DNA of 11,540 bases from Bacteroidales bacterium (GTDB lineage: Bacteria; Bacteroidota; Bacteroidia; Bacteroidales; SM23-62): positions 1 to 11,540 of the forward strand of contig JADHVS010000137.1 of assembly GCA_016783865.1 (NCBI GenBank), written 5' to 3'. The stretch's first letter is position 1. Each line of letters opens with the position of its first letter. A program made the position numbers and the translations under genes. This document shows, one piece after another, positions 1-7,155 of this stretch. Below the pieces are notes generated by a model. It was not told the origin of the DNA and searched no databases. It worked only from the letters and a program-made list of their open reading frames with translations.

Positions 1-2
1 GC

Positions 3-1544
3 GAGCTGGCTGCAATGGATATCATTGAGTTATATAACTGGTTCAGCCATGTGGACAAGCACCTTTCCGGGAAGCAAATGAAAATAGCTGAAGAGGTGAT
101 AAAAGAACTGAAATCCAGGTTGAACTTTCTGATTCATGTCGGTCTCGATTACCTGTCGCTTAACAGGACCGCAAAAAGTCTTTCGGGAGGAGAAAGCCAG
201 CGTATTCGTCTAGCCACCCAGATTGGTTCGCAACTGGTAAATGTCCTGTATATCCTCGATGAACCAAGTGTCGGATTGCATCAGAAGGATAACCTGAAAC
301 TGATTAAAGCGCTTAAACAGCTGCGTGATTCGGGAAATTCCATCATCGTTGTGGAGCATGATAAGCAGATGATCGAGTCGGCCGATTATGTGGTTGATAT
401 GGGTCCAACGGCAGGCAGACACGGAGGTGAAGTGGTCGCCTATGGCACACCCGCGAATATCAGGGAATCTTCGACTTTAACGGGAGACTACCTGAGCAAC
501 AGGAAGAAAATTGATGTCCCGGCGGACCGCCGCAGTGGTATTGGTAAAAACCTGATCCTCACGGGTGCTAAAGGCAACAACCTGAAAGATATTACTGTTG
601 TTTTCCCTCTGGGCTTGTTTATTTGTGTTACAGGCGTATCGGGCAGCGGAAAATCAACCCTGGTGAATGAAACATTGCATCCCATCATCAGCAATAAGCT
701 GTACCGGTCGATCAAGGAACCCCTGGCCTATAAATCGCTGGTCGGCATTGAACATATCGATAAGATCATCGAAGTAAATCAATCCCCGCTCGGTCGCACG
801 CCAAGGTCTAATCCGGTGACTTATACAGGAGTGTTTTCCGATATCAGGATGCTGTTTGAGATGACCCCGGATGCAAAAATCAGGGGTTATAAAGCCGGGC
901 GGTTTTCTTTTAATGTGGCAGGTGGACGATGTGAGGATTGTAAGGGTGGGGGTGTTCAGACCATTGAGATGAATTTCCTGCCTGATGTGTATGTCACCTG
1001 TAAAACATGTAACGGGAGAAGATATAACAGGGAAACCCTTGAGGTCAAGTATAAGGGATATTCGATCAGCGATGTTTTGGGATTTACCATCAATAAGGCT
1101 GTGGAGTTTTTTAAAAATATCCCCGCCATCCGGAAGAAACTGAAGACATTGCAGGATGTAGGGCTTGGTTACATAACGCTGGGCCAGCCATCCACAACCC
1201 TGTCGGGAGGCGAATCGCAAAGGGTAAAACTGGCAGCAGAACTGGCACGAAAGGACACAGGCAGCACGTTATATATTCTGGACGAGCCCACTACAGGATT
1301 GCATTTTGAAGACATCCGTGTGTTGCTCAATGTACTTAATAAATTGGTGGATAAGGGCAATACTGTGATTGTGATTGAACACAATATGGATGTAATCAAG
1401 TTTGCGGATTATATTATTGATCTTGGTATGGAGGGGGGACTCCGGGGCGGGGAGGTCTTATGTCAGGGTGTCCCGGAAAACATTATCCAATGTAAAAACA
1501 GTCATACGGCCCTGTTTTTGAAGAAAGAGTTGATCTCAGAATAA
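3..1544 (+). CDS. uvrA: Excinuclease ABC subunit A, C-terminal part (5' end outside window)
   Basis: UvrA is the damage-sensing ABC-type ATPase of nucleotide excision repair; it loads UvrB at lesions in the cytoplasm. The frame is open to the left edge, so the gene is truncated by the window. About 513 residues remain of a family usually near 940. Counting from the Met at base 15: first ABC signature LSGGESQR at 56-63, Walker B ILDEP at 80-84 and H-loop His115; second Walker [10 protein letters not shown] at 207-215; a zinc module with Cys306, Cys309, Cys329 and Cys332; second signature LSGGESQR at 396-403, Walker B ILDEP at 421-425 and H-loop His456. The missing part would hold the first Walker A, the UvrB-binding region and the first zinc module. 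The Met at base 15 is not the true start, because in-frame UvrA-like residues precede it. All key residues of the second ATPase site are intact. Confidence 0.98.
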   Translation, partial: ELAAMDIIELYNWFSHVDKHLSGKQMKIAEEVIKELKSRLNFLIHVGLDYLSLNRTAKSLSGGESQRIRLATQIGSQLVNVLYILDEPSVGLHQKDNLKLIKALKQLRDSGNSIIVVEHDKQMIESADYVVDMGPTAGRHGGEVVAYGTPANIRESSTLTGDYLSNRKKIDVPADRRSGIGKNLILTGAKGNNLKDITVVFPLGLFICVTGVSGSGKSTLVNETLHPIISNKLYRSIKEPLAYKSLVGIEHIDKIIEVNQSPLGRTPRSNPVTYTGVFSDIRMLFEMTPDAKIRGYKAGRFSFNVAGGRCEDCKGGGVQTIEMNFLPDVYVTCKTCNGRRYNRETLEVKYKGYSISDVLGFTINKAVEFFKNIPAIRKKLKTLQDVGLGYITLGQPSTTLSGGESQRVKLAAELARKDTGSTLYILDEPTTGLHFEDIRVLLNVLNKLVDKGNTVIVIEHNMDVIKFADYIIDLGMEGGLRGGEVLCQGVPENIIQCKNSHTALFLKKELISE

Positions 1545-1586
1545 CGATTGCTCGGCACGCACAAGGCCACAATAACAACCACCCTC

Positions 1587-1640
1587 GCGAATGCGGAGCA
1601 TTTGCCTTTGGCGAATACTTCGCATTTAACGATTTTTGAT
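1587..1640 (+). terminator. Two tandem hairpins after uvrA, possible terminator
   Basis: Two hairpins lie 43 bp past the uvrA stop. The first has an 8-bp stem (1587-1594 with 1598-1605, one G-U pair, loop GGA). The second has a 5-bp stem GCGAA/TTCGC (1611-1615 with 1619-1623, loop TAC). A T-rich stretch (1632-1644) starts 8 bp later, so the U-tract is not directly at the stem base. This may terminate uvrA, or it may be a palindromic repeat; the two hairpins share the GCGAA start. Seen in sequence; function inferred. Confidence 0.4.
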
Positions 1641-1667
1641 TTTTGAAGGAAAGAAGAAATATAAACT

Positions 1668-1746
1668 GCAACTTGCAACCTGGAACCTGCAACTTGCAAC
1701 CTGAAATAACAGACACCTCGCAACCCGTACCTCGTAACTCGCAACT
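1668..1746. repeat. Degenerate 7-bp repeat array A (uvrA-LOG spacer)
   Basis: Five consecutive heptamers (GCAACTT, GCAACCT, GGAACCT, GCAACTT, GCAACCT) occupy 1668-1702. They include a perfect 14-bp direct repeat at 1668-1681 and 1689-1702. After a 16-bp gap, four more heptamers (CGCAACC, CGTACCT, CGTAACT, CGCAACT) fill 1719-1746. The array ends 30 bp before the start of the LOG gene. No ORF or RNA family is recognised here. The 7-bp period is directly visible; the origin and role are unknown. Confidence 0.8.
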
Positions 1747-1776
1747 ATATTCTAGCTAATCACTAAATTCTAAACC

Positions 1777-2487
1777 ATGAGCTCAAGCGAAGACAAAATT
1801 AAAAGTGCATTTACAGAAAAAACATGGAACGAGATCCATGCCACAGATTCCTGGAAGATCTTTAAGATCATGGCAGAGTTTGTTGAAGGATTTGAAAAGC
1901 TGGCCAGGATTGGGCCCTGTGTTTCAATTTTTGGATCGGCCAGGACAGGACCTGATAATCAATACTTTAAACTGGCAGAGGAGATTGCTTATAAACTCAC
2001 TCAGAATGGATATGGTGTAATTACCGGTGGTGGACCGGGGATCATGGAAGCTGCCAATATGGGGGCGAAAAGAGGAAATGGCAAATCGGTCGGTATAAAT
2101 ATTGACCTGCCTTTTGAACAGGAAGCCAACCTGTTTATCGATGCGGATAAATTGATCACATTCGATCATTTCTTTGTCAGGAAAGTCATGTTTATGAAAT
2201 ACGCCCAGGGATTTATTGTATTGCCTGGTGGTTTTGGAACCTTTGATGAGTTGTTCGAAGCCATTACCCTGATCCAGACGGAAAAGATCGGAAGGTTCCC
2301 GATTGTGCTGGTTGGCAAATCATATTGGGAGGGACTTATAGAATGGATCAAAGATGTAATGCTTAAACAGGAGAGCAATATCAATCCCGATGACCTCGAT
2401 TTGTTTAAGCTTGTGGATAATGCTGATGATACCATAGAATATATAAATGCTTTCTATTCCAAGTACCTGTTAAGCCCGAATTTTTAA
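1777..2487 (+). CDS. LOG-family (TIGR00730) nucleoside 5'-monophosphate phosphoribohydrolase-like protein
   Basis: The 236-residue protein has the Rossmann-like fold signature of the LOG family, often mislabelled lysine decarboxylase. GGGPGIMEAA is at 84-93 and PGGFGTFDE at 150-158; Arg135 and Glu158 fall where the family keeps its catalytic Arg and Glu. Characterised members cleave the N-glycosidic bond of nucleoside monophosphates (cytokinin ribotides, AMP and similar) to free base and ribose 5-phosphate. The substrate here cannot be told from sequence. No signal peptide or membrane segment is seen, so it is probably cytosolic. The start at 1777 has an AT-rich leader without a clear Shine-Dalgarno, as is usual in Bacteroidota. 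It follows uvrA by 232 bp filled with hairpins and repeats, so co-transcription with uvrA is doubtful. Confidence 0.93.
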   Translation: MSSSEDKIKSAFTEKTWNEIHATDSWKIFKIMAEFVEGFEKLARIGPCVSIFGSARTGPDNQYFKLAEEIAYKLTQNGYGVITGGGPGIMEAANMGAKRGNGKSVGINIDLPFEQEANLFIDADKLITFDHFFVRKVMFMKYAQGFIVLPGGFGTFDELFEAITLIQTEKIGRFPIVLVGKSYWEGLIEWIKDVMLKQESNINPDDLDLFKLVDNADDTIEYINAFYSKYLLSPNF

Positions 2488-2499
2488 GGGTAATATGTT

Positions 2500-2641
2500 G
2501 AATCCTGCGAGCGCATTGGCTTCGCCGAACTCAGAAACTCGTTTCCCCGCTGCTTGCGGCGGGGTTAGCGAGCGCAATTAAAAATTTGCATAAAGGATCG
2601 ATGATTCCTTCCCCCGAGTACTCTGGAAGAGGAGCTTCAAT
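2500..2641. repeat. Palindrome-rich dispersed element, copy 1
   Basis: It starts 12 bp after the LOG gene stop. The left end (2500-2517) matches 7623-7640 at 16 of 18 bases, and the right end GAGGAGCTTCAAT (2629-2641) matches 7680-7692 exactly. Both copies also carry TCCCCCGA inside. Internal hairpins: 2516-2520 with 2524-2528 (loop TTC), and a strong 8-bp stem CCCCGC.. at 2545-2552 with 2557-2564. GCGAGCGCA is directly repeated at 2507-2515 and 2568-2576. The structure resembles REP-type elements. No coding frame in it looks real. Confidence 0.6.
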
Positions 2642-2727
2642 GGTGCTGACTGTTAATTGATTGTTTTGATAAGTTGTTTAATTATTATGATATTTATACT
2701 TTTATACTGCAAAATATTGTAAATCTT

Positions 2728-4107
2728 ATGATTAAGAAAATCGGATACATTATCAGCCTCATTGGCTGCCTGTTTATCTTCACTCAGGGCAAGGCACAGG
2801 TCAATGTAAATATGTTCGTTCCCGAAGAGATTGTTGCCGGCAAGGAGTTCAACGTAAATATTGAGATCGAAAAAGGATCATTAGAGGAGTTTTCGCGATT
2901 TCAACAGGAATTACCTGCAGGACTAACAGCATCAGCCAACCAATCGGAGACAGCTGATTTTACCTTCGAGAGCCAGCGTGTTCGTTTTATATGGCTCAAG
3001 CTGCCTAAAAAGGAGGTGATCACAATTTCATATAAAGTAATGGTAAACGAGCGCCTGAAGGGACAGTTTGACCTGGAGGGTGAATTTTCATATGTTGAGG
3101 GCGACGAGAGAAAAGCCATAACTGTTGCGCCTGTTAGCGTAACCATCACACCTTCACCCACTATAGTCCCAAGTGCCAAGGTCGATATCAATGATTTTGC
3201 GGGAGTCCTGGCTGCTGAAAAGGAGGCCATCGAATCGAGTCACGATATCACGTGTCTCAGGCAAACTCCGTATAAAACCGTGACTGGCAATGATATCATT
3301 GTGCGTATCCTGGTATATAAAAAGGAAATGAACAAGTTCGCCAAGATAGAGGAGCAGATCCCCGATGGGTTTGATGCGAAGAGCATGGATTCGAAAGACG
3401 GGATTTTTACTTTTAAGGATGGTATTGCCAAATTTGTATGGATGAATTTGCCTCCTGAAAGCGGTTTTGTAATAGCATACCGCTTAATTCCTGCAGGTTC
3501 CCGGACGGTGACCGACTTAAACATAAATGGAAAGTTCTCATATATTGAGCAGGGCAGGAACATTGATGTTCCTATAGTGCAGCAGTCGATTGATCTGTCC
3601 GATGTGGATGAGACCAATATGGAAACCTTCCTGGCATCGGTTGAAAACGGTGAGGCTCCGCCTTCCCCCCGGGATGAGGAACCAACGATAATTGAGGAAG
3701 AACCTGTTATAAAGGAAAAACCGCCGGTAAAAGAAACTGAACCGATCGTCGAAACTGAGGCATTTACCAAAGAACAACGTCCAACAAAATTCGAAGATAT
3801 TCCACCTACGATGTTGTTGCCGGTGGAGACAGGTATCTATTACAGGGTGCAGCTTGCGGCTGTTCATGTATTTGTTGATCCTTTGAGTGTATATAAGAAA
3901 TATGGTTTTACCAGGCCGGTTAAGATAGAAATTCATGGCGGTTGGTATAAATACTCAATAGGTTCATTCCCAAACTATCGCGAGGCTAAGGAATTCAGGG
4001 AGATGGTAGCCACAACCAAGAGAATTTCAGGAGCTTTTGTTACTGCTTACCAGAATGGGAAGCGCATAACCGTGCCCGCAGCTCTGAAACTTACCGGTGA
4101 ACGGTGA
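2728..4107 (+). CDS. Secreted protein with duplicated N-terminal domain and C-terminal SPOR-like domain
   Basis: The start is placed at 2728 because MIKKIGYIISLIGCLFIF gives a normal signal peptide (cleavage near GKAQ, residues 21-24). The frame extends to an ATG at 2674, but that would put 18 unlikely residues before it. The mature 459-aa precursor shows two related domains, about 38-140 and 187-290. In both, a strand-rich stretch leads to LPAGL/IPDGF, then a phenylalanine-rich FTF motif, RFIWLKLP/KFVWMNLP, an ISYKV/IAYRL strand and GEFSYVEG/GKFSYIEQ. An acidic, proline-rich linker follows (310-365), then a SPOR-like domain (370-447: YYRVQLAA, WYKYSIGSFPNYREAKEF, GAFVTAYQNGKRI). SPOR domains bind denuded peptidoglycan, so a periplasmic wall-associated role is inferred. 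The N-terminal domain family is not recognised. Codons next to the stop are made of a heptamer repeat (array B). Confidence 0.87.
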   Translation: MIKKIGYIISLIGCLFIFTQGKAQVNVNMFVPEEIVAGKEFNVNIEIEKGSLEEFSRFQQELPAGLTASANQSETADFTFESQRVRFIWLKLPKKEVITISYKVMVNERLKGQFDLEGEFSYVEGDERKAITVAPVSVTITPSPTIVPSAKVDINDFAGVLAAEKEAIESSHDITCLRQTPYKTVTGNDIIVRILVYKKEMNKFAKIEEQIPDGFDAKSMDSKDGIFTFKDGIAKFVWMNLPPESGFVIAYRLIPAGSRTVTDLNINGKFSYIEQGRNIDVPIVQQSIDLSDVDETNMETFLASVENGEAPPSPRDEEPTIIEEEPVIKEKPPVKETEPIVETEAFTKEQRPTKFEDIPPTMLLPVETGIYYRVQLAAVHVFVDPLSVYKKYGFTRPVKIEIHGGWYKYSIGSFPNYREAKEFREMVATTKRISGAFVTAYQNGKRITVPAALKLTGER

Positions 4108-4140
4108 TCGGTGAGTCGTGAATCGTGGGTATGGGATTTG
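4096..4140. repeat. Degenerate 7-bp repeat array B, overlapping a stop codon
   Basis: Units are GGTGAAC (4096), GGTGATC (4103), GGTGAGTC (4110, 8 bp), GTGAATC (4118), GTGGGTA (4125) and TGGGATT (4132). The first two units supply the last codons and the TGA (4105-4107) of the SPOR-domain gene. GTGAGTCGTGAATCGTG at 4111-4127 is identical to 6135-6151 in array C, and the unit order that follows is also conserved between the two. Confidence 0.7.
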
Positions 4141-4156
4141 AGCATAGTATCAATTG

Positions 4157-4206
4157 CCGTCAGTCCGACGGAATTAGGTTTCAGTAACCATTCGGGTTTT
4201 TGCCCG
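4157..4206 (+). other. Three small hairpins in a row in the barrel-gene leader
   Basis: Perfect short stems follow one another: CCGTC/GACGG (4157-4161 with 4167-4171), GGTT/AACC (4177-4180 with 4186-4189) and CGGG/CCCG (4193-4196 with 4203-4206, loop T-rich, extendable by a U-G pair). They end 27 bp before the barrel-gene start. They could be a terminator of the SPOR gene, a leader RNA structure, or chance; there is no clean T-tract after the last stem. Confidence 0.35.
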
Positions 4207-4233
4207 TATAAATTGCAGGTTACAAGAATCTGA

Positions 4234-5628
4234 ATGAGAGAAGGGACTAAACATATCACAATAACTGTTAATAGAACCATCAGGAGTCTCCTGATGGTTT
4301 CAATTCTTTTGATAGCAGTTCAATCACTTCTGGCCCAGGATGAAGATGAGTTTGATTCGCTGCTGATCCGTGAGATTGTAGTCGAGAACCCTGTATATAA
4401 ACCAGTGATTGGTATCAGCACCGGAATATTGAACTTTAACGGCGACGTGAGTAATGCATTCCCGACACCCCTGATAGGAAACTATGCATTACAACTTAAA
4501 GTCTCTTCATTCATTGACAACAAGCGTAATTTTATTGCCAATTTCTCACTCCTTACCGGCGCCCTTACCGGTAATGAGCGGTCACCCCAGGATCTTACAA
4601 GAAACCTCAATTTCAGATCAAGTATAATCACCTTTGGAATAAGCCTGGAATACAATTTCGGACATTTGATCAGAAGGGATCAGCCAGCCTTCATGCCCTT
4701 TATTTCCCTGGGATTTGAGAATGTCTCATTTAGTTCGAAAGGAGATATTTATGATGGGAATGGTCTGGAATACAACTATTGGTCGGATGGAACGATCCGT
4801 AGTATTTCCCAGGAGGATAAAAACCTGAATCCCAGTACTTTGCTGTATCGGGACTGGAATTTTGAGACCGATCTAAGGGAGCAGGACCTTTATGGACTCG
4901 GGAACTATAGTCAGAATGCATTTGCTATACCCGTTGATATGGGAATCGATTTCTTACTGGCACAACGGATAAAACTCAGGTTTGGTTATTCATATCATTT
5001 TACCACAACCGATCTGATTGATAATGTAAGCTGGCAGGGGGATGGCGTTGTTGGTGACGACCAGAATGATGCATATTCGTTTTCCTATTTTACATTGCAC
5101 CTCGACCTGTTTTCAGAACCCAAGGTCATTACAGAAGAGCTGATGTTCGCTGAGCTGGGTGATTTTGATTATACCATGTTTGAGGATATGGATGGCGATG
5201 GTATTTACGATGGATCGGACCTCTGCCCGGAAACTCCTGCAGAGGCGATAGTTGATACAAGTGGTTGTCCCCTCGATGGCGATGATGATGGTATACCGGA
5301 TTACATGGATGAGGAGATGGACAGTGAACCGGGAGCTTTTGTAAATGACCAGGGTATAACTTTAACCGAAGAACAACTGATAGCCCTTTTAAGCAAGGGA
5401 GATGCAGTTCCCCGGGAAGACCTGGATTTATATTTCAAGACACAACAGGAAGGACAGAGGATGAGCCTGGAGAGCATGCCTGAGAAATTCAAGTCGCTGG
5501 ATCAGGATGGTGATAACTATCTGAGTTTTGATGAATTGTTAAAGTCGATAGATGATTTCTTCGACTTCTCGTCCGATCTTGAAGTTGATGAGGTGTATCT
5601 GGTGATCAACTTTTTCTTCCTGCAGTAA
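4234..5628 (+). CDS. Outer-membrane beta-barrel-like protein with TSP3 calcium repeats and C-terminal EF-hand
   Basis: The start at 4234 gives a basic n-region (Lys6, Arg14, Arg18), a hydrophobic core at 21-33 and likely cleavage after SLLAQ (31-35). A start at Met21 would lack positive charges. Residues about 55-295 alternate aromatic/hydrophobic and polar residues in strand-like segments (for example 128-142, 152-166, 229-257 and 281-292), as in an outer-membrane barrel. A TSP3-type calcium stretch follows (DMDGDGIYDGSDLC at 318-331, then Cys345 and DGDDDGIPD at 348-356). A canonical EF-hand loop is at 423-434 (Asp423, Asp425, Asp427, Tyr429, Ser431, Glu434). The protein ends in the hydrophobic, acidic tail 436-464. 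No OmpA-type peptidoglycan-binding domain follows the TSP3 part, where one is usual. It is the nearest downstream neighbour of the SPOR-domain gene (126 bp). Ligand and role are unknown. Confidence 0.85.
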   Translation: MREGTKHITITVNRTIRSLLMVSILLIAVQSLLAQDEDEFDSLLIREIVVENPVYKPVIGISTGILNFNGDVSNAFPTPLIGNYALQLKVSSFIDNKRNFIANFSLLTGALTGNERSPQDLTRNLNFRSSIITFGISLEYNFGHLIRRDQPAFMPFISLGFENVSFSSKGDIYDGNGLEYNYWSDGTIRSISQEDKNLNPSTLLYRDWNFETDLREQDLYGLGNYSQNAFAIPVDMGIDFLLAQRIKLRFGYSYHFTTTDLIDNVSWQGDGVVGDDQNDAYSFSYFTLHLDLFSEPKVITEELMFAELGDFDYTMFEDMDGDGIYDGSDLCPETPAEAIVDTSGCPLDGDDDGIPDYMDEEMDSEPGAFVNDQGITLTEEQLIALLSKGDAVPREDLDLYFKTQQEGQRMSLESMPEKFKSLDQDGDNYLSFDELLKSIDDFFDFSSDLEVDEVYLVINFFFLQ

Positions 5629-5650
5629 ATCAGGTTTTTCGGGAAACATA

Positions 5651-6103
5651 TTATCTTCCTTTTCCCATTCTCTCCATGTCCCGCTTAATATCCTTTTCCT
5701 TTATCGACTCACGTTTATCGTATTCCTTTTTACCACGCGATAATCCTATATCAAGTTTGGCCAGACCTTTCTCATTGATAAAAAGACGCAATACGACAAT
5801 TGTCAATCCTTTCTCCCTGACTTTCTTTTCAAGCTTATTTAATTCCTTCCGGTTTAATAATAACTTCCTGTCGCGATACGGATCATGGTTGTTATAGCTT
5901 CCCTGGTCATATTCTGAAATGCGGATGTTTTTTACCCATAATTCGTTATTGGTAAAATAGCAATAGGAGTCAGCCAGGCTTGCCTTTCCCTGTCGGATCG
6001 ATTTGATCTCGGTGCCGGTCAGCTGGATCCCTGCAACATACTTTTCGATGATCTCATAATCGAAATATGCCTTCTTGTTCTTTATGTTGATCCTGTTTTC
6101 CAT
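5651..6103 (-). CDS. smpB: SsrA-binding protein SmpB
   Basis: SmpB binds the tRNA-like part of tmRNA and delivers it to stalled ribosomes for trans-translation. The 150-residue length is normal for the family. Visible family motifs are [10 protein letters not shown] (9-18), the core [19 protein letters not shown] (25-43) running into [15 protein letters not shown] (73-83), and the basic C-terminal tail from [10 protein letters not shown] (123-132) to the end, which folds as a helix in the ribosomal mRNA channel in known structures. The gene converges on the barrel gene with only 22 bp between stops and is divergent from miaA. The tmRNA gene itself (ssrA) is not in this window. Confidence 0.97.
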   Translation of the reverse strand: MENRINIKNKKAYFDYEIIEKYVAGIQLTGTEIKSIRQGKASLADSYCYFTNNELWVKNIRISEYDQGSYNNHDPYRDRKLLLNRKELNKLEKKVREKGLTIVVLRLFINEKGLAKLDIGLSRGKKEYDKRESIKEKDIKRDMERMGKGR

Positions 6104-6134
6104 TTTAAAATCTGTGCGAATTTAATAAATTTAC

Positions 6135-6213
6135 GTGAGTCGTGAATCGTGAATCGTGAATCGCGGGTGTGGGGATTGAGACTTGTGACTTGAAGACTCG
6201 AGACTTGAAGACT
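6135..6213. repeat. Degenerate 7-bp repeat array C (smpB-miaA divergent spacer)
   Basis: Units run GTGAGTC, GTGAATC three times (6142-6162), GCGGGTG, TGGGGAT, TGAGACT, TGTGACT, then TGAAGACT (8 bp), CGAGACT and TGAAGACT (8 bp) to 6213. The array fills most of the 118-bp divergent spacer, ending 8 bp before the miaA ATG and about 30 bp before the smpB start. It shares 17 identical bases with array B. Any promoters of the two genes must overlap or abut it. Confidence 0.85.
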
Positions 6214-6221
6214 TTTTATAT

Positions 6222-7142
6222 ATGAATAAATACAACATTATAACGATACTTGGACCTACGGCCTCCGGCAAAACAAGAATAGCTGCCTGTTTGGCCGACC
6301 GGGTGGATGGGGAAGTGATCAGTGCCGACTCACGACAGGTTTATACAGGCATGGACCTGGGAACAGGGAAAGACCTGAATGATTACAAAGTTGAGGATCG
6401 GCAGATACCCTGTCATCTGATTGATATTGCTGATCCGGGATATGAATACAATGTGTATGAATACCAGCGTGATTTCATAAAGGTTTTTAATGAGATTCAT
6501 GGAAGGCAAAAGCTGCCTGTGCTTTGTGGTGGGAGCGGACTTTACATCGAAGCCATTCTGAAAGGTTACCGGTTGATTAACGTCCCGGTAAATAGAACGC
6601 TGCGCAAGGACCTGGAAGGCAGGAGTATGGATGAGATGCAGAAGATGCTATCGGCCTTTAAACCGCTGCATAATATTACTGATACTGAAAAAAGAAAACG
6701 CCTGGTCAGGGCGATTGAAATTGAAGAATACTACTCTGAAAATCCGGAAGTGGACAGCGATTTCCCTGAACTGAATACACTGGTTGTTGGAATAAAATAT
6801 GACCGCGAATCAACCAGGCGGCGCATAACCGGGAGGTTGAAGCAGCGCCTGGACGAAGGGATGCTTGCAGAAGCTGAAGCGCTGCTGGCTTCGGGACTTA
6901 CCTATGAGCAATTGATGTATTACGGATTGGAGTACAAATACCTGGCCCTCCACCTTAATGGTGACCTGGATTATGATACTATGTTTGCCAGGCTGAATAC
7001 GGCGATCCATCAATTTGCCAAGAGGCAGATGACCTGGTACCGGCGGATGGAACGTAACGGCATATCGATCCGTTGGCTGGACGGGTATATGCCAGTGGAA
7101 GAAAAGCTTAAGAAGATAATAGAATGGTCAGCCGCAGGCTGA
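6222..7142 (+). CDS. miaA: tRNA dimethylallyltransferase (MiaA)
   Basis: MiaA transfers a dimethylallyl group to N6 of A37 in tRNAs that read UNN codons, the first step of (ms2)i6A formation. The 306-aa protein has the P-loop GPTASGKT (11-18), the catalytic-Asp region SADSRQVY (34-41), GGSGLYIEA (103-111) and the C-terminal AKRQMTWYRR (266-275). In the segment where many MiaA proteins read AIGYKE, this one reads YYGLEYK (233-239). Bacteroidota often carry two MiaA homologues and this could be the second type, but that is inference from memory; no second copy is in the window. Its final codons and stop lie inside a 12-bp-stem hairpin. It is divergent from smpB and convergent with the 4-TM gene, so it is probably transcribed alone. 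Confidence 0.94.
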   Translation: MNKYNIITILGPTASGKTRIAACLADRVDGEVISADSRQVYTGMDLGTGKDLNDYKVEDRQIPCHLIDIADPGYEYNVYEYQRDFIKVFNEIHGRQKLPVLCGGSGLYIEAILKGYRLINVPVNRTLRKDLEGRSMDEMQKMLSAFKPLHNITDTEKRKRLVRAIEIEEYYSENPEVDSDFPELNTLVVGIKYDRESTRRRITGRLKQRLDEGMLAEAEALLASGLTYEQLMYYGLEYKYLALHLNGDLDYDTMFARLNTAIHQFAKRQMTWYRRMERNGISIRWLDGYMPVEEKLKKIIEWSAAG

Positions 7143-7148
7143 CCATTC
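7122..7148. terminator. 12-bp perfect hairpin spanning the miaA stop; possible bidirectional terminator
   Basis: GAATGGTCAGCC (7122-7133), loop GCA, GGCTGACCATTC (7137-7148) form a perfect stem. The miaA stop TGA is at 7140-7142. The stop of the convergent gene is 7 bp beyond. Neither side has a U-tract (AAGAGAATT on plus; TCTATTATCTTC on minus), so intrinsic termination is uncertain, but the position between convergent genes suits a shared 3' end. Confidence 0.5.
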
Positions 7149-7155
7149 AAGAGAA

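Noticed and set aside
654..1220. A long open frame (188 codons) on the minus strand opposite uvrA
   Set aside because: It is entirely antisense to a strongly conserved uvrA region with all motifs intact, and its translation shows no family features.
2665..2702. Bacteroidota-type promoter (TTTG ... TAnnTTTG) before the SPOR-domain gene
   Set aside because: TTTG at 2665 and a partial TATACTTT at 2695 exist, but the -7 match is poor and the 26-bp spacing is too long.
2674..2727. Earlier ATG start for the SPOR-domain gene
   Set aside because: It would add 18 residues before a complete signal peptide, in AT-rich leader DNA.
3240..3936. Two overlapping minus-strand open frames (176 and 132 codons) opposite the SPOR-domain gene
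   Set aside because: They overlap each other and the sense gene, which has a signal peptide and recognisable domains. Their translations look like antisense shadows (Ser/Ile- or Phe/Arg-rich).
6126..6133. TAAATTTA as a -7 element for smpB
   Set aside because: It matches 7 of 8 of TAnnTTTG, but no TTTG lies at the right distance upstream; that DNA is heptamer repeat. It may still be used.
6135..6213. CRISPR-like array
   Set aside because: The units are 7-8 bp with no spacers and no cas genes nearby; the pattern is a degenerate tandem repeat.
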